Shown piece by piece: positions 24,906-36,564 of a DNA stretch of 64,000 nt. Position numbers and translations under genes: made by a program. The stretch comes from Curtobacterium sp. VKM Ac-2865 (lineage in GTDB: Bacteria > Actinomycetota > Actinomycetes > Actinomycetales > Microbacteriaceae): NCBI RefSeq assembly GCF_015350905.1, contig NZ_JADKRZ010000001.1:682001-746000 (forward strand), written 5' to 3'. Each line of letters starts with the position of its first letter. The stretch's first letter is position 1. A model generated the notes under the pieces. It was not told where the DNA came from and did no database searches. It saw only the letters and a program-made list of their open reading frames with translations.

Positions 24906-27044
24906 ATGACCATCGCCGAGAACGACCAGCTGACCGCCCTGAGTGCGGACGAGGTCGTCACCCACTCGTACGTCAAGCACGTCGCGCTGCCCTCCGGCGG
25001 CACGCTCGCGCTCATCACGCTCGACAACGGCAAGGACTACAAGCGTCCCTCGACGCTCGGTCCGCGCACCCTGCGCGAGCTCTCCGACGTGCTCGACACC
25101 CTGCGCGCCTCGGCGGCCGCTGGGGACGTCCAGGCCGTCGCCGTGACGGGCAAGGAGTACTGCTTCGCCGCCGGGGCCGACCTGTCCCAGGCGTCGTCGG
25201 TGCCCTCGCGCGAGGTCGCCCACGACCTGGCAGCCCTCGGCCACGCCACCCTCCGCAAGTTCTCCGACCTGGGCGTGCCCTCGTTCGCGTTCGTGAACGG
25301 CATCGCGCTCGGCGGTGGCCTCGAGGTCGCGCTGCACTGCACGTACCGCGTGTTCTCCTCGGCGGCGCAGGGCATCGGGCTGCCCGAGGTCTTCCTCGGC
25401 ATCATCCCCGGCTGGGGCGGCGCGACGCTGCTCCCCCGCCTGATCGGCCCCGAGAAGGCGCTCCGCGTCATCGTCGAGAACCCGCTCAAGAACAACCGCC
25501 TGATGGACGGTCCGGCAGCGGTCGACCTCGGCATCGGCGACGCCCTCATCCCCTCGGTGACGTTCCTGCCGTCTGCGGTGGCGTGGGCCGACGGTGTCGT
25601 GTCCGGTCGCACCAAGGTCGTCCGGAAGAACGAGCCGGGCATGCTCGAGAAGGCCGCCTGGGGCACGGTCGTGAAGGTCGCGCGCTCGCAGGTCACGTCG
25701 AAGATCGGCTCGGTGCCGAAGTCCCCGTTCCGTGCGCTCGACCTGGTCGCGGCCGCGAAGTCCGGGTCGCTCGACGAGCGGTTCGCCGGCGAGGACGACG
25801 CCCTCGCCGACCTGCTCTCCGGCGACCAGTTCGCCGCGTCGATGTACGCGTTCGACCTCGTGCAGAAGCGGGCCAAGCGTCCGGTCGGTGCCCCAGAGGG
25901 CGTCGAGGCGAAGAAGATCACGAAGGTCGGTGTCCTCGGCGCGGGGCTGATGGCGTCGCAGTTCGCGCTGCTGTTCGCCCGACGACTCGGCGTGCCGGTG
26001 GTCATCACCGACGTCGACCAGTCACGCGTGGACGCCGGCGTCGCCCGCATCGGGGCGTCGATCGACGAGATGCTCGGCAAGGGACGGCTGTCGCCCGACG
26101 ACGCCAACCGCGTCCGGGCGCTCGTCAGCGGTTCGGTGTCCTACGACGCCTTCGCGGACGCCGACTGGGTGATCGAGGCCGTGTTCGAGGAGCTCAGCGT
26201 CAAGCAGGACGTGTTCCGGAAGATCGAGCAGGTCATCGCCCCCGACGCGATCCTCGCCACGAACACGTCGTCGCTGTCCGTCGACGAGATGGCGTCCGTG
26301 CTGCAGCACCCGGAGCGCCTGGTGGGCTTCCACTTCTTCAACCCGGTGGCCGTGATGCCGCTGCTCGAGGTCGTCCGGGCGTCGAAGACCTCCGACGAGG
26401 CCCTCGCCACGGCGCTCGCGGTCGCGAAGACCCTGAAGAAGACCGCGATCGTCACGGCCGACCAGCCCGGCTTCGTCGTCAACCGGGTCCTCGCCCGGGT
26501 GCTCGGCGAGGCGATGCGCGGCGTCGAGGAGGGCACCTCGTTCGAGACCGTGGCAGAGGGCGCCGCTCCCCTGGGCCTGCCGATGTCCCCGTTCGAGCTG
26601 CTCGAGCTCGTCGGCCTGCCGGTCGGCGCCCACGTGCTCGACTCGCACCACGCCGCGTGGCCGGAGCGCTTCTACCCGGGCGACGGCCTCAAGCGGATCG
26701 CCGAGCACGGCGCGATCCTGACCCGCGACAAGAAGGGCGCGGTGACCGGGTACGACCCCGCTGCCGTCAAGCTCGTCGCGCCGTCGAAGAAGGACGCCGC
26801 CCCGGTCGACGCCTCGACGATGCAGCAGCGCTTCGAGGACGCCCTGGCCGACGAGGTGCACCGCATGCTCGAGGACGGTGTCGTCCAGCACATCGAGGAG
26901 ATCGACCTCGGGCTCATCCTCGGCGCGGGCTACCCGTTCCAGGCCGGCGGCATCAGCCCGTACCTCGACCGGAGTGGAGCGTCCGAGCGCGTCTTCGGCG
27001 GCACGTTCCACGACCCGCGCATCGTCGGCCCCGCGTCCCGCTAG
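24906..27044 (+). CDS. fadB: Fatty-oxidation multifunctional protein: enoyl-CoA hydratase / 3-hydroxyacyl-CoA dehydrogenase
   Basis: This is a 712-residue beta-oxidation alpha-subunit-like enzyme. The crotonase domain (about 15-290) shows FAAGADLSQ, NGIALGGGLEVALHCTYRVF with a catalytic Glu, and LPEVFLGIIPGWGGATLLPR. The dehydrogenase part (about 340 onward) shows KVGVLGAGLMASQFALLFAR (NAD fold), ATNTSSLSVDEMASVLQHPE, LVGFHFFNPVAVMPLLEVVR (His) and DQPGFVVNRVLARVLGEAMR. Together with the thiolase it forms a complete trifunctional complex. The gene is two bases after fadA. Acyl-CoA dehydrogenase is not in this window. Confidence 0.95.
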   Translation: MTIAENDQLTALSADEVVTHSYVKHVALPSGGTLALITLDNGKDYKRPSTLGPRTLRELSDVLDTLRASAAAGDVQAVAVTGKEYCFAAGADLSQASSVPSREVAHDLAALGHATLRKFSDLGVPSFAFVNGIALGGGLEVALHCTYRVFSSAAQGIGLPEVFLGIIPGWGGATLLPRLIGPEKALRVIVENPLKNNRLMDGPAAVDLGIGDALIPSVTFLPSAVAWADGVVSGRTKVVRKNEPGMLEKAAWGTVVKVARSQVTSKIGSVPKSPFRALDLVAAAKSGSLDERFAGEDDALADLLSGDQFAASMYAFDLVQKRAKRPVGAPEGVEAKKITKVGVLGAGLMASQFALLFARRLGVPVVITDVDQSRVDAGVARIGASIDEMLGKGRLSPDDANRVRALVSGSVSYDAFADADWVIEAVFEELSVKQDVFRKIEQVIAPDAILATNTSSLSVDEMASVLQHPERLVGFHFFNPVAVMPLLEVVRASKTSDEALATALAVAKTLKKTAIVTADQPGFVVNRVLARVLGEAMRGVEEGTSFETVAEGAAPLGLPMSPFELLELVGLPVGAHVLDSHHAAWPERFYPGDGLKRIAEHGAILTRDKKGAVTGYDPAAVKLVAPSKKDAAPVDASTMQQRFEDALADEVHRMLEDGVVQHIEEIDLGLILGAGYPFQAGGISPYLDRSGASERVFGGTFHDPRIVGPASR

Positions 27045-27067
27045 TCGCGGCGACGGGTTCTCCGCCG

Positions 27068-27134
27068 CATCGCGCCCCGCAACGAACATCGCGCCCCGTC
27101 ACCAAGGGGCGCGATGTCCGTACGGGGGCGCGAT
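27068..27134. repeat. Iterated ATCGCGCCCC words forming a terminator
   Basis: CATCGCGCCCC occurs at 27068 and 27087. Its complement occurs at 27106-27116 and, shortened, near 27124-27134. The central pair (27087-27097 with 27106-27116) makes an 11-bp perfect stem with an 8-base loop. It lies between the convergent ends of fadB and dxs. Confidence 0.75.
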
Positions 27135-27166
27135 CAGCGCGACTCCGACGGCGCCCGCAACCAGCC

Positions 27167-29101
27167 CTAGCGGTCCGACGCCGCTGACTCCCGCGACCGG
27201 GCCGGCTTCGCCTGGGGCACCTTCGTGCCGACGACCTGGTCGATGACGTCGCGGGCGATCGCCTGCGCCGTGAGTCCGGCGTCCGCCAGGACCTGCGACC
27301 GGGTGGCGTGGTCGATGAACTCGTCCGGCAACCCGAGCTCGTTCACCCCGGTGTCGACACCGGCGGCGCGGAGGTCCTGCCGCAGCCGCGTGCCCACACC
27401 GCCGACACGGACGCCGTCCTCGATCGTGATGACCAGGCGGTGCGCGCGGGACATGTCGATGAGCGAGGCGGGGATCGGCACGACCCACCGCGGGTCCACG
27501 ACGGTGACGCCGATGCCCTGGGCCTCGAGCAGTCCGGCGGCTTCGAGCGCGACCGGCACCATCGAGCCGACGGCCACGAACAGGACGTCCTCCGACGCGT
27601 CCGACGCGTGCAGCACGTCCACCCCGTCCGAGGTCCGGGACAGCGCGGGGATGTCCGGCCCGACCTGGCCCTTCGACCAGCGCAGCACGGTCGGGGCGTC
27701 GTCGATGGCGATGGCCTCGCGGAACTCCTCGCGCAGCGTGGCCGCGTCACGCGGGGCGGCGATGCGGATCCCGGGGACGACCTGCAGCAGCGCGAGGTCC
27801 CACACGCCGTGGTGCGACGGGCCGTCGGGCCCGGTGACCCCGGCGCGGTCGAGCACGAACGTCACGCCGGCGCGGTGCAGGGCGACGTCCATCAGGACCT
27901 GGTCGAATGCCCGGTTGAGGAACGTGGCGTAGAGGGCGACCACGGGGTGCAGTCCCCCGTACGCCAGGCCGGCGGCGGAGGTGACGGCGTGCTGCTCGGC
28001 GATGCCGACGTCGTACACGCGCTCGGGGTGCTGCTCCTGGAACAGGTGCAGGCCGGTCGGGCGGAGCATGGCGGCCGTGATGGCGACGACCCGCGGGTCA
28101 GCGGCGCCGACCGCGGCGAGCTCGGCCGCGAACACCGACGTCCACGACGGACCCGACGCGGTGTCGAGCGACTCGCCCGTCTCCGGGTCGATGTGCCCGA
28201 CGGCGTGGAACTGGTCGGCCTGGTCACGCAGGGCGGGCTCGAAGCCGTGGCCCTTCTCCGTGATGGCGTGCACGATCACGGGCGCGCCGTACTCCTTGGC
28301 CTGTCGGAGCGCGGCCTCCATCGCCTGCTGGTCGTGCCCGTTGACCGGCCCGATGTACTTGATGTCGAGGTTCGAGTACAGCGACTCGTTGTTCGTGACG
28401 CGCGACAGGAACCCGTGCAGGCCCCCGCGCAGCCCTCGGTACACGGCACGCCCCGGAGCGCCGAAGCGGGCAGCCGCCGCCTGGCTCTTCTCGTAGAGCT
28501 CCCGGTACTCACGGCGCGTGCGCACGGAGTTGAGGAAGCGGGCCATGCCACCGATCGTCGGGGCGTACGAGCGCCCGTTGTCGTTGACGACGATCACGAG
28601 CCGGCGGTCGTTGTCGTCGGAGATGTTGTTGAGCGCCTCCCACGTCATGCCGCCCGTGAGCGCGCCGTCCCCGACGACGGCCACGACGGTGCGGTCGGAC
28701 TGGCCGGTCTGCCGGAAGGCACGGGAGATCCCATCCGCCCAGGACAGCGACGAGGAGGCGTGCGAGGACTCCACGATGTCGTGCTCCGACTCGCTCCGCT
28801 GCGGGTAGCCGGCGATGCCGCCACGCTCCCGGAGGTGCGAGAAGTCCTGCCGCCCCGTCACGATCTTGTGCACGTAGGACTGGTGCCCGGTGTCGAACAC
28901 GAACGGGTCGTGCGGCGAGTCGAAGACGCGGTGCATCGCGAGCGTCAGTTCGACGACCCCGAGGTTCGGTCCGAGGTGGCCGCCGGTCTTGGCGACCTCG
29001 GCCACGAGGAACTTGCGGATCTCGGCCGACAGTTCGGTCATCTGGGCGTCGGAGAGACGCTTCAGGTCGCGCGGCGACGTGATGCTGGCGAGCAGACTCA
29101 C
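27167..29101 (-). CDS. dxs: 1-deoxy-D-xylulose-5-phosphate synthase
   Basis: Dxs joins pyruvate and glyceraldehyde 3-phosphate in the first step of the MEP isoprenoid pathway. The 644-residue protein has the His-containing FDTGHQSYVHKIVTGR and the thiamine-diphosphate motif VVGDGALTGGMTWEALNNIS (ending at an Asn-Asp pair in VVNDN). The transketolase-like central domain has GIAEQHAVTSAAGLAYGGLH, and the C-terminal domain has ITIEDGVRVGGVGTRLRQDL. GTG at 29101 is preceded by AAAGGAG. TAGAGT upstream may be its -10. It stands alone, convergent with fadB. Confidence 0.97.
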   Translation of the reverse strand: MSLLASITSPRDLKRLSDAQMTELSAEIRKFLVAEVAKTGGHLGPNLGVVELTLAMHRVFDSPHDPFVFDTGHQSYVHKIVTGRQDFSHLRERGGIAGYPQRSESEHDIVESSHASSSLSWADGISRAFRQTGQSDRTVVAVVGDGALTGGMTWEALNNISDDNDRRLVIVVNDNGRSYAPTIGGMARFLNSVRTRREYRELYEKSQAAAARFGAPGRAVYRGLRGGLHGFLSRVTNNESLYSNLDIKYIGPVNGHDQQAMEAALRQAKEYGAPVIVHAITEKGHGFEPALRDQADQFHAVGHIDPETGESLDTASGPSWTSVFAAELAAVGAADPRVVAITAAMLRPTGLHLFQEQHPERVYDVGIAEQHAVTSAAGLAYGGLHPVVALYATFLNRAFDQVLMDVALHRAGVTFVLDRAGVTGPDGPSHHGVWDLALLQVVPGIRIAAPRDAATLREEFREAIAIDDAPTVLRWSKGQVGPDIPALSRTSDGVDVLHASDASEDVLFVAVGSMVPVALEAAGLLEAQGIGVTVVDPRWVVPIPASLIDMSRAHRLVITIEDGVRVGGVGTRLRQDLRAAGVDTGVNELGLPDEFIDHATRSQVLADAGLTAQAIARDVIDQVVGTKVPQAKPARSRESAASDR

Positions 29102-29153
29102 GGGCGCTCCTTTCGTGGGGCTGTCGGCCCACTCTATTCGCGGTGACCGACAA

Positions 29154-29197
29154 CGGACGGGAGGCGCGGTGCCAGCTGGTACCGCGCCTCCCGTCCG
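29154..29197. terminator. Palindromic terminator, GGAGGC family
   Basis: CGGACGGGAGGCGCGGT pairs with ACCGCGCCTCCCGTCCG around a GCCAGCTGGT centre. It lies 35 bases past the acn stop and just upstream of the dxs promoter, so it should insulate dxs from aconitase transcription. Confidence 0.8.
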
Positions 29198-29232
29198 GTC
29201 CTGGTCGCTTCAGCGACCCGTGCCCGACTCGC

Positions 29233-32070
<2,838 letters not shown>

Positions 32071-32190
32071 TGTGCCGCCTCCTGAGTTGATCGATCGTGC
32101 CCTCGTCCTCGTGGGCCGTCCCACCAGCACGGTAGACCTTCGCCGCCGGGTGCGATGCCCCCGCGGAGATGTCTTGATGTCGAGAGAACT

Positions 32191-33006
32191 CTACACGGCA
32201 GCCTGGTCCGGCTCGCGCCTGAACACCGTGCGGGTGAGCAGCCACGTCACCCAGAGCATCGCCGCGTAGAGCGGGACACCCGTGATGAGCTTGATGCCGG
32301 CGAGCAGTTCGACCTGCGCCGTCAGGTAGAGCGGGATCTCGATGACCAGCCGGAGCGTGAACAGTCCGACCCAGAGCCAGGTGGCGACCGTCAGCACGCG
32401 GCGCTTGCCCGGGTCGGCACGCCAGTCGGTGCCCGTGCCGTCCTCGTCCTGCGGCAGGAGCAGCCCGACGATGAGCCCGATGAGCGGCCGGCGGATCGCG
32501 AGCGTCGCGAGGAGCCCGACCAGGCACACCAGGTTGATGAGGATCCCGGGGATGAAGTTGCTCTCCGCCTTGCCGGTGATGAGTGCCAGACCGGCCGAGA
32601 TCGCCACGCCGAGGATGCCGGCGAACGACATCGCCAGGGACTGCCGCTGGGCCAGCCGGAGCACGACGAACACGAGCCCGACGAGGACGGGGATCACGAC
32701 GCTCGGGACGAGCTCCTTCGTGATCGCGTAGACGATCAGGAACGCGAAGCCCGGCAGCACCGACTCGGCGAGGCCTCGCACGCCACCGACGGCGGTCACC
32801 AGGGCGCGGCCGGAGGGGGCCTCTCCCGGTGCCACCTGGCCGATGCCCGCGTTCCGGACGGCGTCGCGGAGCTGCGCGTTCAGCGACAGCGGCTCGGCAC
32901 GCTCGTCGGCGAAGCGGTCGTCAGCGGAGCGGTCGTCAGCGGCCGGGGTGGTCGCGTCAGCAGACGCGGCCCCCTCGGGGTCAGCAGGGTCGAGACGGTC
33001 CGGCAC
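32191..33006 (-). CDS. DUF3159 membrane protein
   Basis: This is a 271-residue protein with an acidic, Asp/Ala-rich N-terminal 60 residues and about six membrane helices, for example VLPGFAFLIVYAITKELVPS, VVIPVLVGLVFVVLRLAQRQ and FIPGILINLVCLVGLLATLA. DUF3159 proteins are found with DUF3710 and dut in many actinobacteria; their function is unknown. GTG at 33006 has AGGAGG upstream, 15 bases after the DUF3710 gene. It is the last gene of the dut unit, 120 bases before acn. Confidence 0.88.
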   Translation of the reverse strand: MPDRLDPADPEGAASADATTPAADDRSADDRFADERAEPLSLNAQLRDAVRNAGIGQVAPGEAPSGRALVTAVGGVRGLAESVLPGFAFLIVYAITKELVPSVVIPVLVGLVFVVLRLAQRQSLAMSFAGILGVAISAGLALITGKAESNFIPGILINLVCLVGLLATLAIRRPLIGLIVGLLLPQDEDGTGTDWRADPGKRRVLTVATWLWVGLFTLRLVIEIPLYLTAQVELLAGIKLITGVPLYAAMLWVTWLLTRTVFRREPDQAAV

Positions 33007-33021
33007 CGGGCCTCCTGGTCG

Positions 33022-33744
33022 TCAGATCGCCGACTGCGTCGACTTCGGCATGTGCAGCGGGATCAGGTCGCGCGGCGGCATCGGCGTGGTGCCGCGCACC
33101 ACGACGACGCTGCGGAAGAGCTCTTCGATCTCCTCGGCGTCCTCGGGCGAGTCGGCGGCCTTGCCGGCGATCACGCCACGCAGGAACCAGCGGGGTCCGT
33201 CGACGCCGATGAAGCGGGCCGGACGGGCGCCGGCGACGCCGCCGTCCCCGTCGACGACGACCGGGACGCTGGCGCGGAGCTCGGGGCCGAACGGGCCGTC
33301 GACCTCGGTGACGGTGCCGCCCTGGCGCTCGATCTGGTCGGCGATCTGCGCGCGGATCTCGTGCCAGAGGCCGGTGGACCGCGGTGCGGCGAACGGCTGG
33401 ACCTGGAGCGTGGAGTCGTCGTAGTCGAGCCCGACCGCGACGACGCGTTGCGAGCCCTCCTCGACCTCGAGGCGGAGGTGCAGGCCCTCGCGCGGCAGGA
33501 TCTTCACGCCGCCCAGGTCGACGTACGGCCGGACCGGGTTGGCCTCGGTCTCGTCGAGCGGGCCCGACTCCTCGCGGTCGTCCGGGGCGGACTTGCCGGT
33601 CGGCGCGACGGCGTCGACCTCGTCGAGTCCGGCGTCGGCCTCCACCGCGATGTCGACCTCCGGGGAGGTCTCCGCGACCTCGGCGTCGTCGGCGACCGCA
33701 GCGGCCACCTCGACCTCGTCACGCTTGCGTCGGCCGATCCTCAT
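33022..33744 (-). CDS. DUF3710 family protein
   Basis: This is a 240-residue cytoplasmic protein of unknown function. It has a basic start (MRIGRRKRDE) and an acidic linker (10-65). The conserved core includes PVRPYVDLGGVKILPREGLH, RLEVEEGSQRVVAVGLDYDD and GRWFLRG-like DGPRWFLRGVIAGKAADSPE. It ends VVRGTTPMPPRDLIPLHMP. It overlaps dut by four bases and precedes DUF3159, the usual actinobacterial arrangement. Confidence 0.9.
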   Translation of the reverse strand: MRIGRRKRDEVEVAAAVADDAEVAETSPEVDIAVEADAGLDEVDAVAPTGKSAPDDREESGPLDETEANPVRPYVDLGGVKILPREGLHLRLEVEEGSQRVVAVGLDYDDSTLQVQPFAAPRSTGLWHEIRAQIADQIERQGGTVTEVDGPFGPELRASVPVVVDGDGGVAGARPARFIGVDGPRWFLRGVIAGKAADSPEDAEEIEELFRSVVVVRGTTPMPPRDLIPLHMPKSTQSAI

Positions 33745-34271
33745 CGCTGCGTTCCTTCCGTCTGGTTCAGGTCTGTCTCAGCGCCGGCTGCGGCGCTCGT
33801 GCTGTGGTTCGTCTGCGCGCCAGGGTCGGCGCTCGTGCCACCGTAGCCCGAGGAGCCGAAGCCGCCGAGGCCACGGACGCTGTCGGGGAGCTCGTCGACC
33901 CGCGTGAACACGACCGGGGGCACCGGCATGACGATCATCTGCGCGATGCGGTCGCCCACGTGGACCTCGTACGGCTCGGTCTGGTCGGTGTTGAGCAGCG
34001 CGACCTTGATCTCGCCGCGGTAGCCGGAGTCGACCGTGCCGGGCGAGTTCACGATCGTGATGCCGTGCTTGGCCGCGAGACCACTGCGGGGCACCACGAA
34101 GGCCGCGTGGCCGTCGGGCAGGGCGATCGAGACGCCCGTGCCGACCAGGCGGCGCGCACCGGGAGCGAGCACGAAGGCCTCGGTCGAGACGAGGTCGGCG
34201 CCGGCATCACCGGGGTGGGCGTGGACGGGAGCGTTCTCCCCGGTCCAGAGCACGTCGACAGGTTCGGTCAC
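33741..34271 (-). CDS. dut: dUTP diphosphatase
   Basis: This trimeric enzyme hydrolyses dUTP to dUMP and keeps uracil out of DNA. The 176-residue product shows the family motifs in order: GDAGADLVS, PRSGLAAKHGITIVNSPGTV, DSGYRGEIKVALLN, HVGDRIAQMIVMP, and the C-terminal arm VRGLGGFGSSGYGGTS. A polar tail of about 25 residues follows. GTG at 34271 sits six bases after a TACCCT -10, so a leaderless message is likely. It heads the dut-DUF3710-DUF3159 unit. Confidence 0.97.
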   Translation of the reverse strand: MTEPVDVLWTGENAPVHAHPGDAGADLVSTEAFVLAPGARRLVGTGVSIALPDGHAAFVVPRSGLAAKHGITIVNSPGTVDSGYRGEIKVALLNTDQTEPYEVHVGDRIAQMIVMPVPPVVFTRVDELPDSVRGLGGFGSSGYGGTSADPGAQTNHSTSAAAGAETDLNQTEGTQR

Positions 34272-34277
34272 GTGACG

Positions 34278-34283
34278 AGGGTA
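34278..34283 (-). promoter_or_regulatory. -10 element TACCCT of dut, leaderless-type
   Basis: On the minus strand TACCCT is followed by six bases and the dut GTG. No ribosome-binding site is present between them. Confidence 0.5.
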
Positions 34284-34336
34284 GTGCAGCCCGTGACCGT
34301 TCCGTGACCTCAGCTGAGTCGTGGTCGAATGGTCTC

Positions 34337-34768
34337 GTGACCCTGTACCGCGAACGTCTCTGGGCGCCGCCGAGCCTGTACCTGGCGACGGCGCTCGTCA
34401 TCCCCGCGAGCCTGCTCGTGTTCCTGCCGATCAGCATCGTGACGGGGATCATCGTCGCCGCGGCCATGGAGGTCGGCGTGCTCGTGCTCCTGTGGGCCGT
34501 CGCACCCGTCATCGAGGTGACGGACACCGAGTTCCGCGCCGGACGGGCACACCTGCCGCGTGCGGCCGTCGGCGAGGTCGTGCCGTTCCACGGGGCCGAG
34601 GCCACGACGCAGCGCGGGCCGAAGCTGGACGCCCGGGCGTGGACGCTCTTCCGGGGGTACGTCCGGCCCGTCGTGCGCGTCGAGGTCCGCGACGACGCCG
34701 ACCCCACGCCGTACTGGCTCGTCAGCGTGCGGGACCCGGACAAGGTCGTCGACGCCCTGCGGTCCTGA
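34337..34768 (+). CDS. DUF3093 membrane protein
   Basis: This is a 143-residue protein beginning VTLYRERLWAPPSLYLATAL, with two membrane helices at about 15-60 (LVIPASLLVFLPISIVTGII, VAAAMEVGVLVLLWAVAPVI). A beta-rich cytoplasmic part follows with RAGRAHLPRAAVGEVVPFHG and PYWLVSVRDPDKVVDALRS, all typical of DUF3093. GTG at 34337 is preferred (TCGAAT six bases upstream); an in-frame GTG at 34304 adds 11 residues. It is divergent from dut, as is common in actinobacteria. The function is unknown. Confidence 0.88.
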   Translation: MTLYRERLWAPPSLYLATALVIPASLLVFLPISIVTGIIVAAAMEVGVLVLLWAVAPVIEVTDTEFRAGRAHLPRAAVGEVVPFHGAEATTQRGPKLDARAWTLFRGYVRPVVRVEVRDDADPTPYWLVSVRDPDKVVDALRS

Positions 34769-34822
34769 CCCGCGCCCGCCGCACCCCCGTGGGACGCCCC
34801 CGCGGTGCGCCCCCGGACATGA

Positions 34823-34860
34823 CGAACGGCCCACGCCCCCGAGGGGACGTGGGCCGTTCG
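34823..34860. terminator. Bidirectional hairpin between DUF3093 and DUF4193
   Basis: CGAACGGCCCAC (34823-34834) pairs perfectly with GTGGGCCGTTCG (34849-34860), with more pairing of CCCC/GGGG inside. It lies between two convergent gene ends. Confidence 0.75.
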
Positions 34861-34877
34861 ACGTTCGCGTGCGTGCC

Positions 34878-35177
34878 CTAGAGCGCGGCGCACTCCGCGC
34901 AGACCGGGCCGAGCTTCGACTCGTGGTCGAGCTGCGACCGGTGCTTCACGAGGAAGCACTCGACGCAGGTGAACTCGTCCACCTGCGGGGGCAGCACGAC
35001 GACGTCGAGGTCGACGTCGCTGAGGTCCTGTCCGGCGAGTTCGAAGCTGCCGGGGTTGTCGGAGTCGTCGTCGACGACTCCGGACATCTTGTCGGGCACG
35101 CGCTCCTTGAGGGCCTCGATCGACTCCGAATCGGAGTTGTCGTCGGTCTTCCGGGGGGCGTCGTAATCGGTGGCCAT
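34878..35177 (-). CDS. DUF4193 family zinc-ribbon protein
   Basis: This is a 99-residue acidic protein starting MATDYDAPRKTDDNSDSESI. It ends with two Cys pairs, FTCVECFLVKHRSQLDHE and GPVCAECAAL, which can bind one zinc. The acidic middle includes LSDVDLDVVVLPPQVDEFTC. DUF4193 is universal in many actinobacteria and lies next to sepH; its role is not established. The start is ATG at 35177. The open frame extends further upstream but without a plausible start. Confidence 0.92.
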   Translation of the reverse strand: MATDYDAPRKTDDNSDSESIEALKERVPDKMSGVVDDDSDNPGSFELAGQDLSDVDLDVVVLPPQVDEFTCVECFLVKHRSQLDHESKLGPVCAECAAL

Positions 35178-35441
35178 GCCCATCCATTTCTCGTATCGAG
35201 AGGTCGTCGCCGGAGATCGGCGGCGACAGTATCCAACACGTGCCGCCTCGATGCAAACTGAGCGGTCAGCGGCTCGTCTGGGCGTGCAACCCGGCACGTG
35301 CTCCGGCCATTCCCGCAGGCCGGGACCGATCTGGCGACACCCCGGCGGCACGCCCGTGCGCCTCCCCGGGATCGGGCCTCCACCGCTGCATACTTCCCGG
35401 GTACGACGCAGACCGTACGCAACTGCTCGGAAGGCGGAACC

Positions 35442-36464
35442 ATGCAAGACGTCAGAGTCATCGGAGTGGAGTCCGGGGCGCTCCTGCTCGCGACCGACGG
35501 CGGCAGCGAGTTCCGGTTGCCCGTCACCTCGGCGCTGCCGGGGCAGGTCCGGCAGGCGAACCCCGACGGCATGCCGCAGAAGCGCGTGTCCCCGAAGGAC
35601 GTCCAGGCCCGGATCCGCAGCGGTGCCGACCCGGCCGACGTCGCCTCGGCGCTCGACGTCGACGTCGAGTACGTCCGTCGCTTCGAGGGCCCCGTCCTCG
35701 CCGAGCGCGCCTTCATGCTCGACGCCGCCCGCCGCGTGCCGGTGACGCCGTCCGACGACGCAGCACCCGACGTGTTCGGCGACGCCATCACGGCCCGCCT
35801 GGAGTCCGGCGAGGCCACCGGCGTCACCTGGTCGAGCTGGAAGCACGTGGAGAACGGCTGGCAGGTGCAGGTCCGCTACACCGCGGGCGAGGTCGAGCAC
35901 GACGCCCAGTGGTCGTTCGACCCGAAGACCTCGACGCTGACGCCCGACACGAGCGACGCACATCGGCTCTCGCACACCGAGGACGAGGGGCTCGCGCCCC
36001 GCCTCCGTGCGGTCGAGTACGAGCAGCAGGACACCGACGGCACCCGCTTCGACTCCGGCGCCTTCCGCGTCGACGAGCCCGACGAAGCCGTCACCAACCC
36101 CGAGGTCCCCGAGCGTGCCCCGCTCCGCGCACCGCTCCCCCGCATCGGCACCGCGCAGATCGAGGAGCGTCCTCCGGGCAACGAGACCGCCGACCTGCTC
36201 GAGGCGCTCCGGCGTCGCCGCGGTGAGCGCGAGTCCGTGACGTTCGCCGACCAGCAGCAGGACGAGCAGCGCGGCGCGGTCAGCGTGGTGGACATCCCGC
36301 TGCACGGCTTCACCGACACGAACGACACGGCCCCACAGCCGGACGGCCGCCCGTCCTCGGCCCCGGAGTCCGAGGGCCGCCAGGACCGCAAGAAGCGCAG
36401 CCGCCGCTCGATGCCGAGCTGGGACGAGATCGTGTTCGGCACGCGTCCCGACGACGAGGTCTGA
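35442..36464 (+). CDS. sepH: Septation protein SepH
   Basis: SepH binds FtsZ and promotes Z-ring assembly in actinobacteria. The 340-residue product begins MQDVRVIGVESGALLLATDG. The conserved DUF3071 region contains a helix-turn-helix, SPKDVQARIRSGADPADVAS followed by ALDVDVEYVRRFEGPVLAER. TWSSWKHVENGWQVQVRYTA is also typical. The C-terminal half is disordered and charged, ending RRSMPSWDEIVFGTRPDDEV, the conserved SepH tail. The ATG at 35442 has GGCGGA upstream; earlier in-frame starts lack one. Confidence 0.92.
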   Translation: MQDVRVIGVESGALLLATDGGSEFRLPVTSALPGQVRQANPDGMPQKRVSPKDVQARIRSGADPADVASALDVDVEYVRRFEGPVLAERAFMLDAARRVPVTPSDDAAPDVFGDAITARLESGEATGVTWSSWKHVENGWQVQVRYTAGEVEHDAQWSFDPKTSTLTPDTSDAHRLSHTEDEGLAPRLRAVEYEQQDTDGTRFDSGAFRVDEPDEAVTNPEVPERAPLRAPLPRIGTAQIEERPPGNETADLLEALRRRRGERESVTFADQQQDEQRGAVSVVDIPLHGFTDTNDTAPQPDGRPSSAPESEGRQDRKKRSRRSMPSWDEIVFGTRPDDEV

Positions 36465-36492
36465 ACCCACACCACCACGGCCGGGAGGCCCG

Positions 36493-36529
36493 GAGCAGCC
36501 CGCCACGCACGTCGAGTGGCGGGCTGCTC
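36493..36529. terminator. Bidirectional hairpin between sepH and phosphodiesterase
   Basis: GAGCAGCCCGCCAC (36493-36506) pairs perfectly with GTGGCGGGCTGCTC (36516-36529). It lies between convergent gene ends. Confidence 0.75.
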
Positions 36530-36564
36530 GCGTCCAGGGCCCGGTGCGGGTCGTGCGCGCGAGC

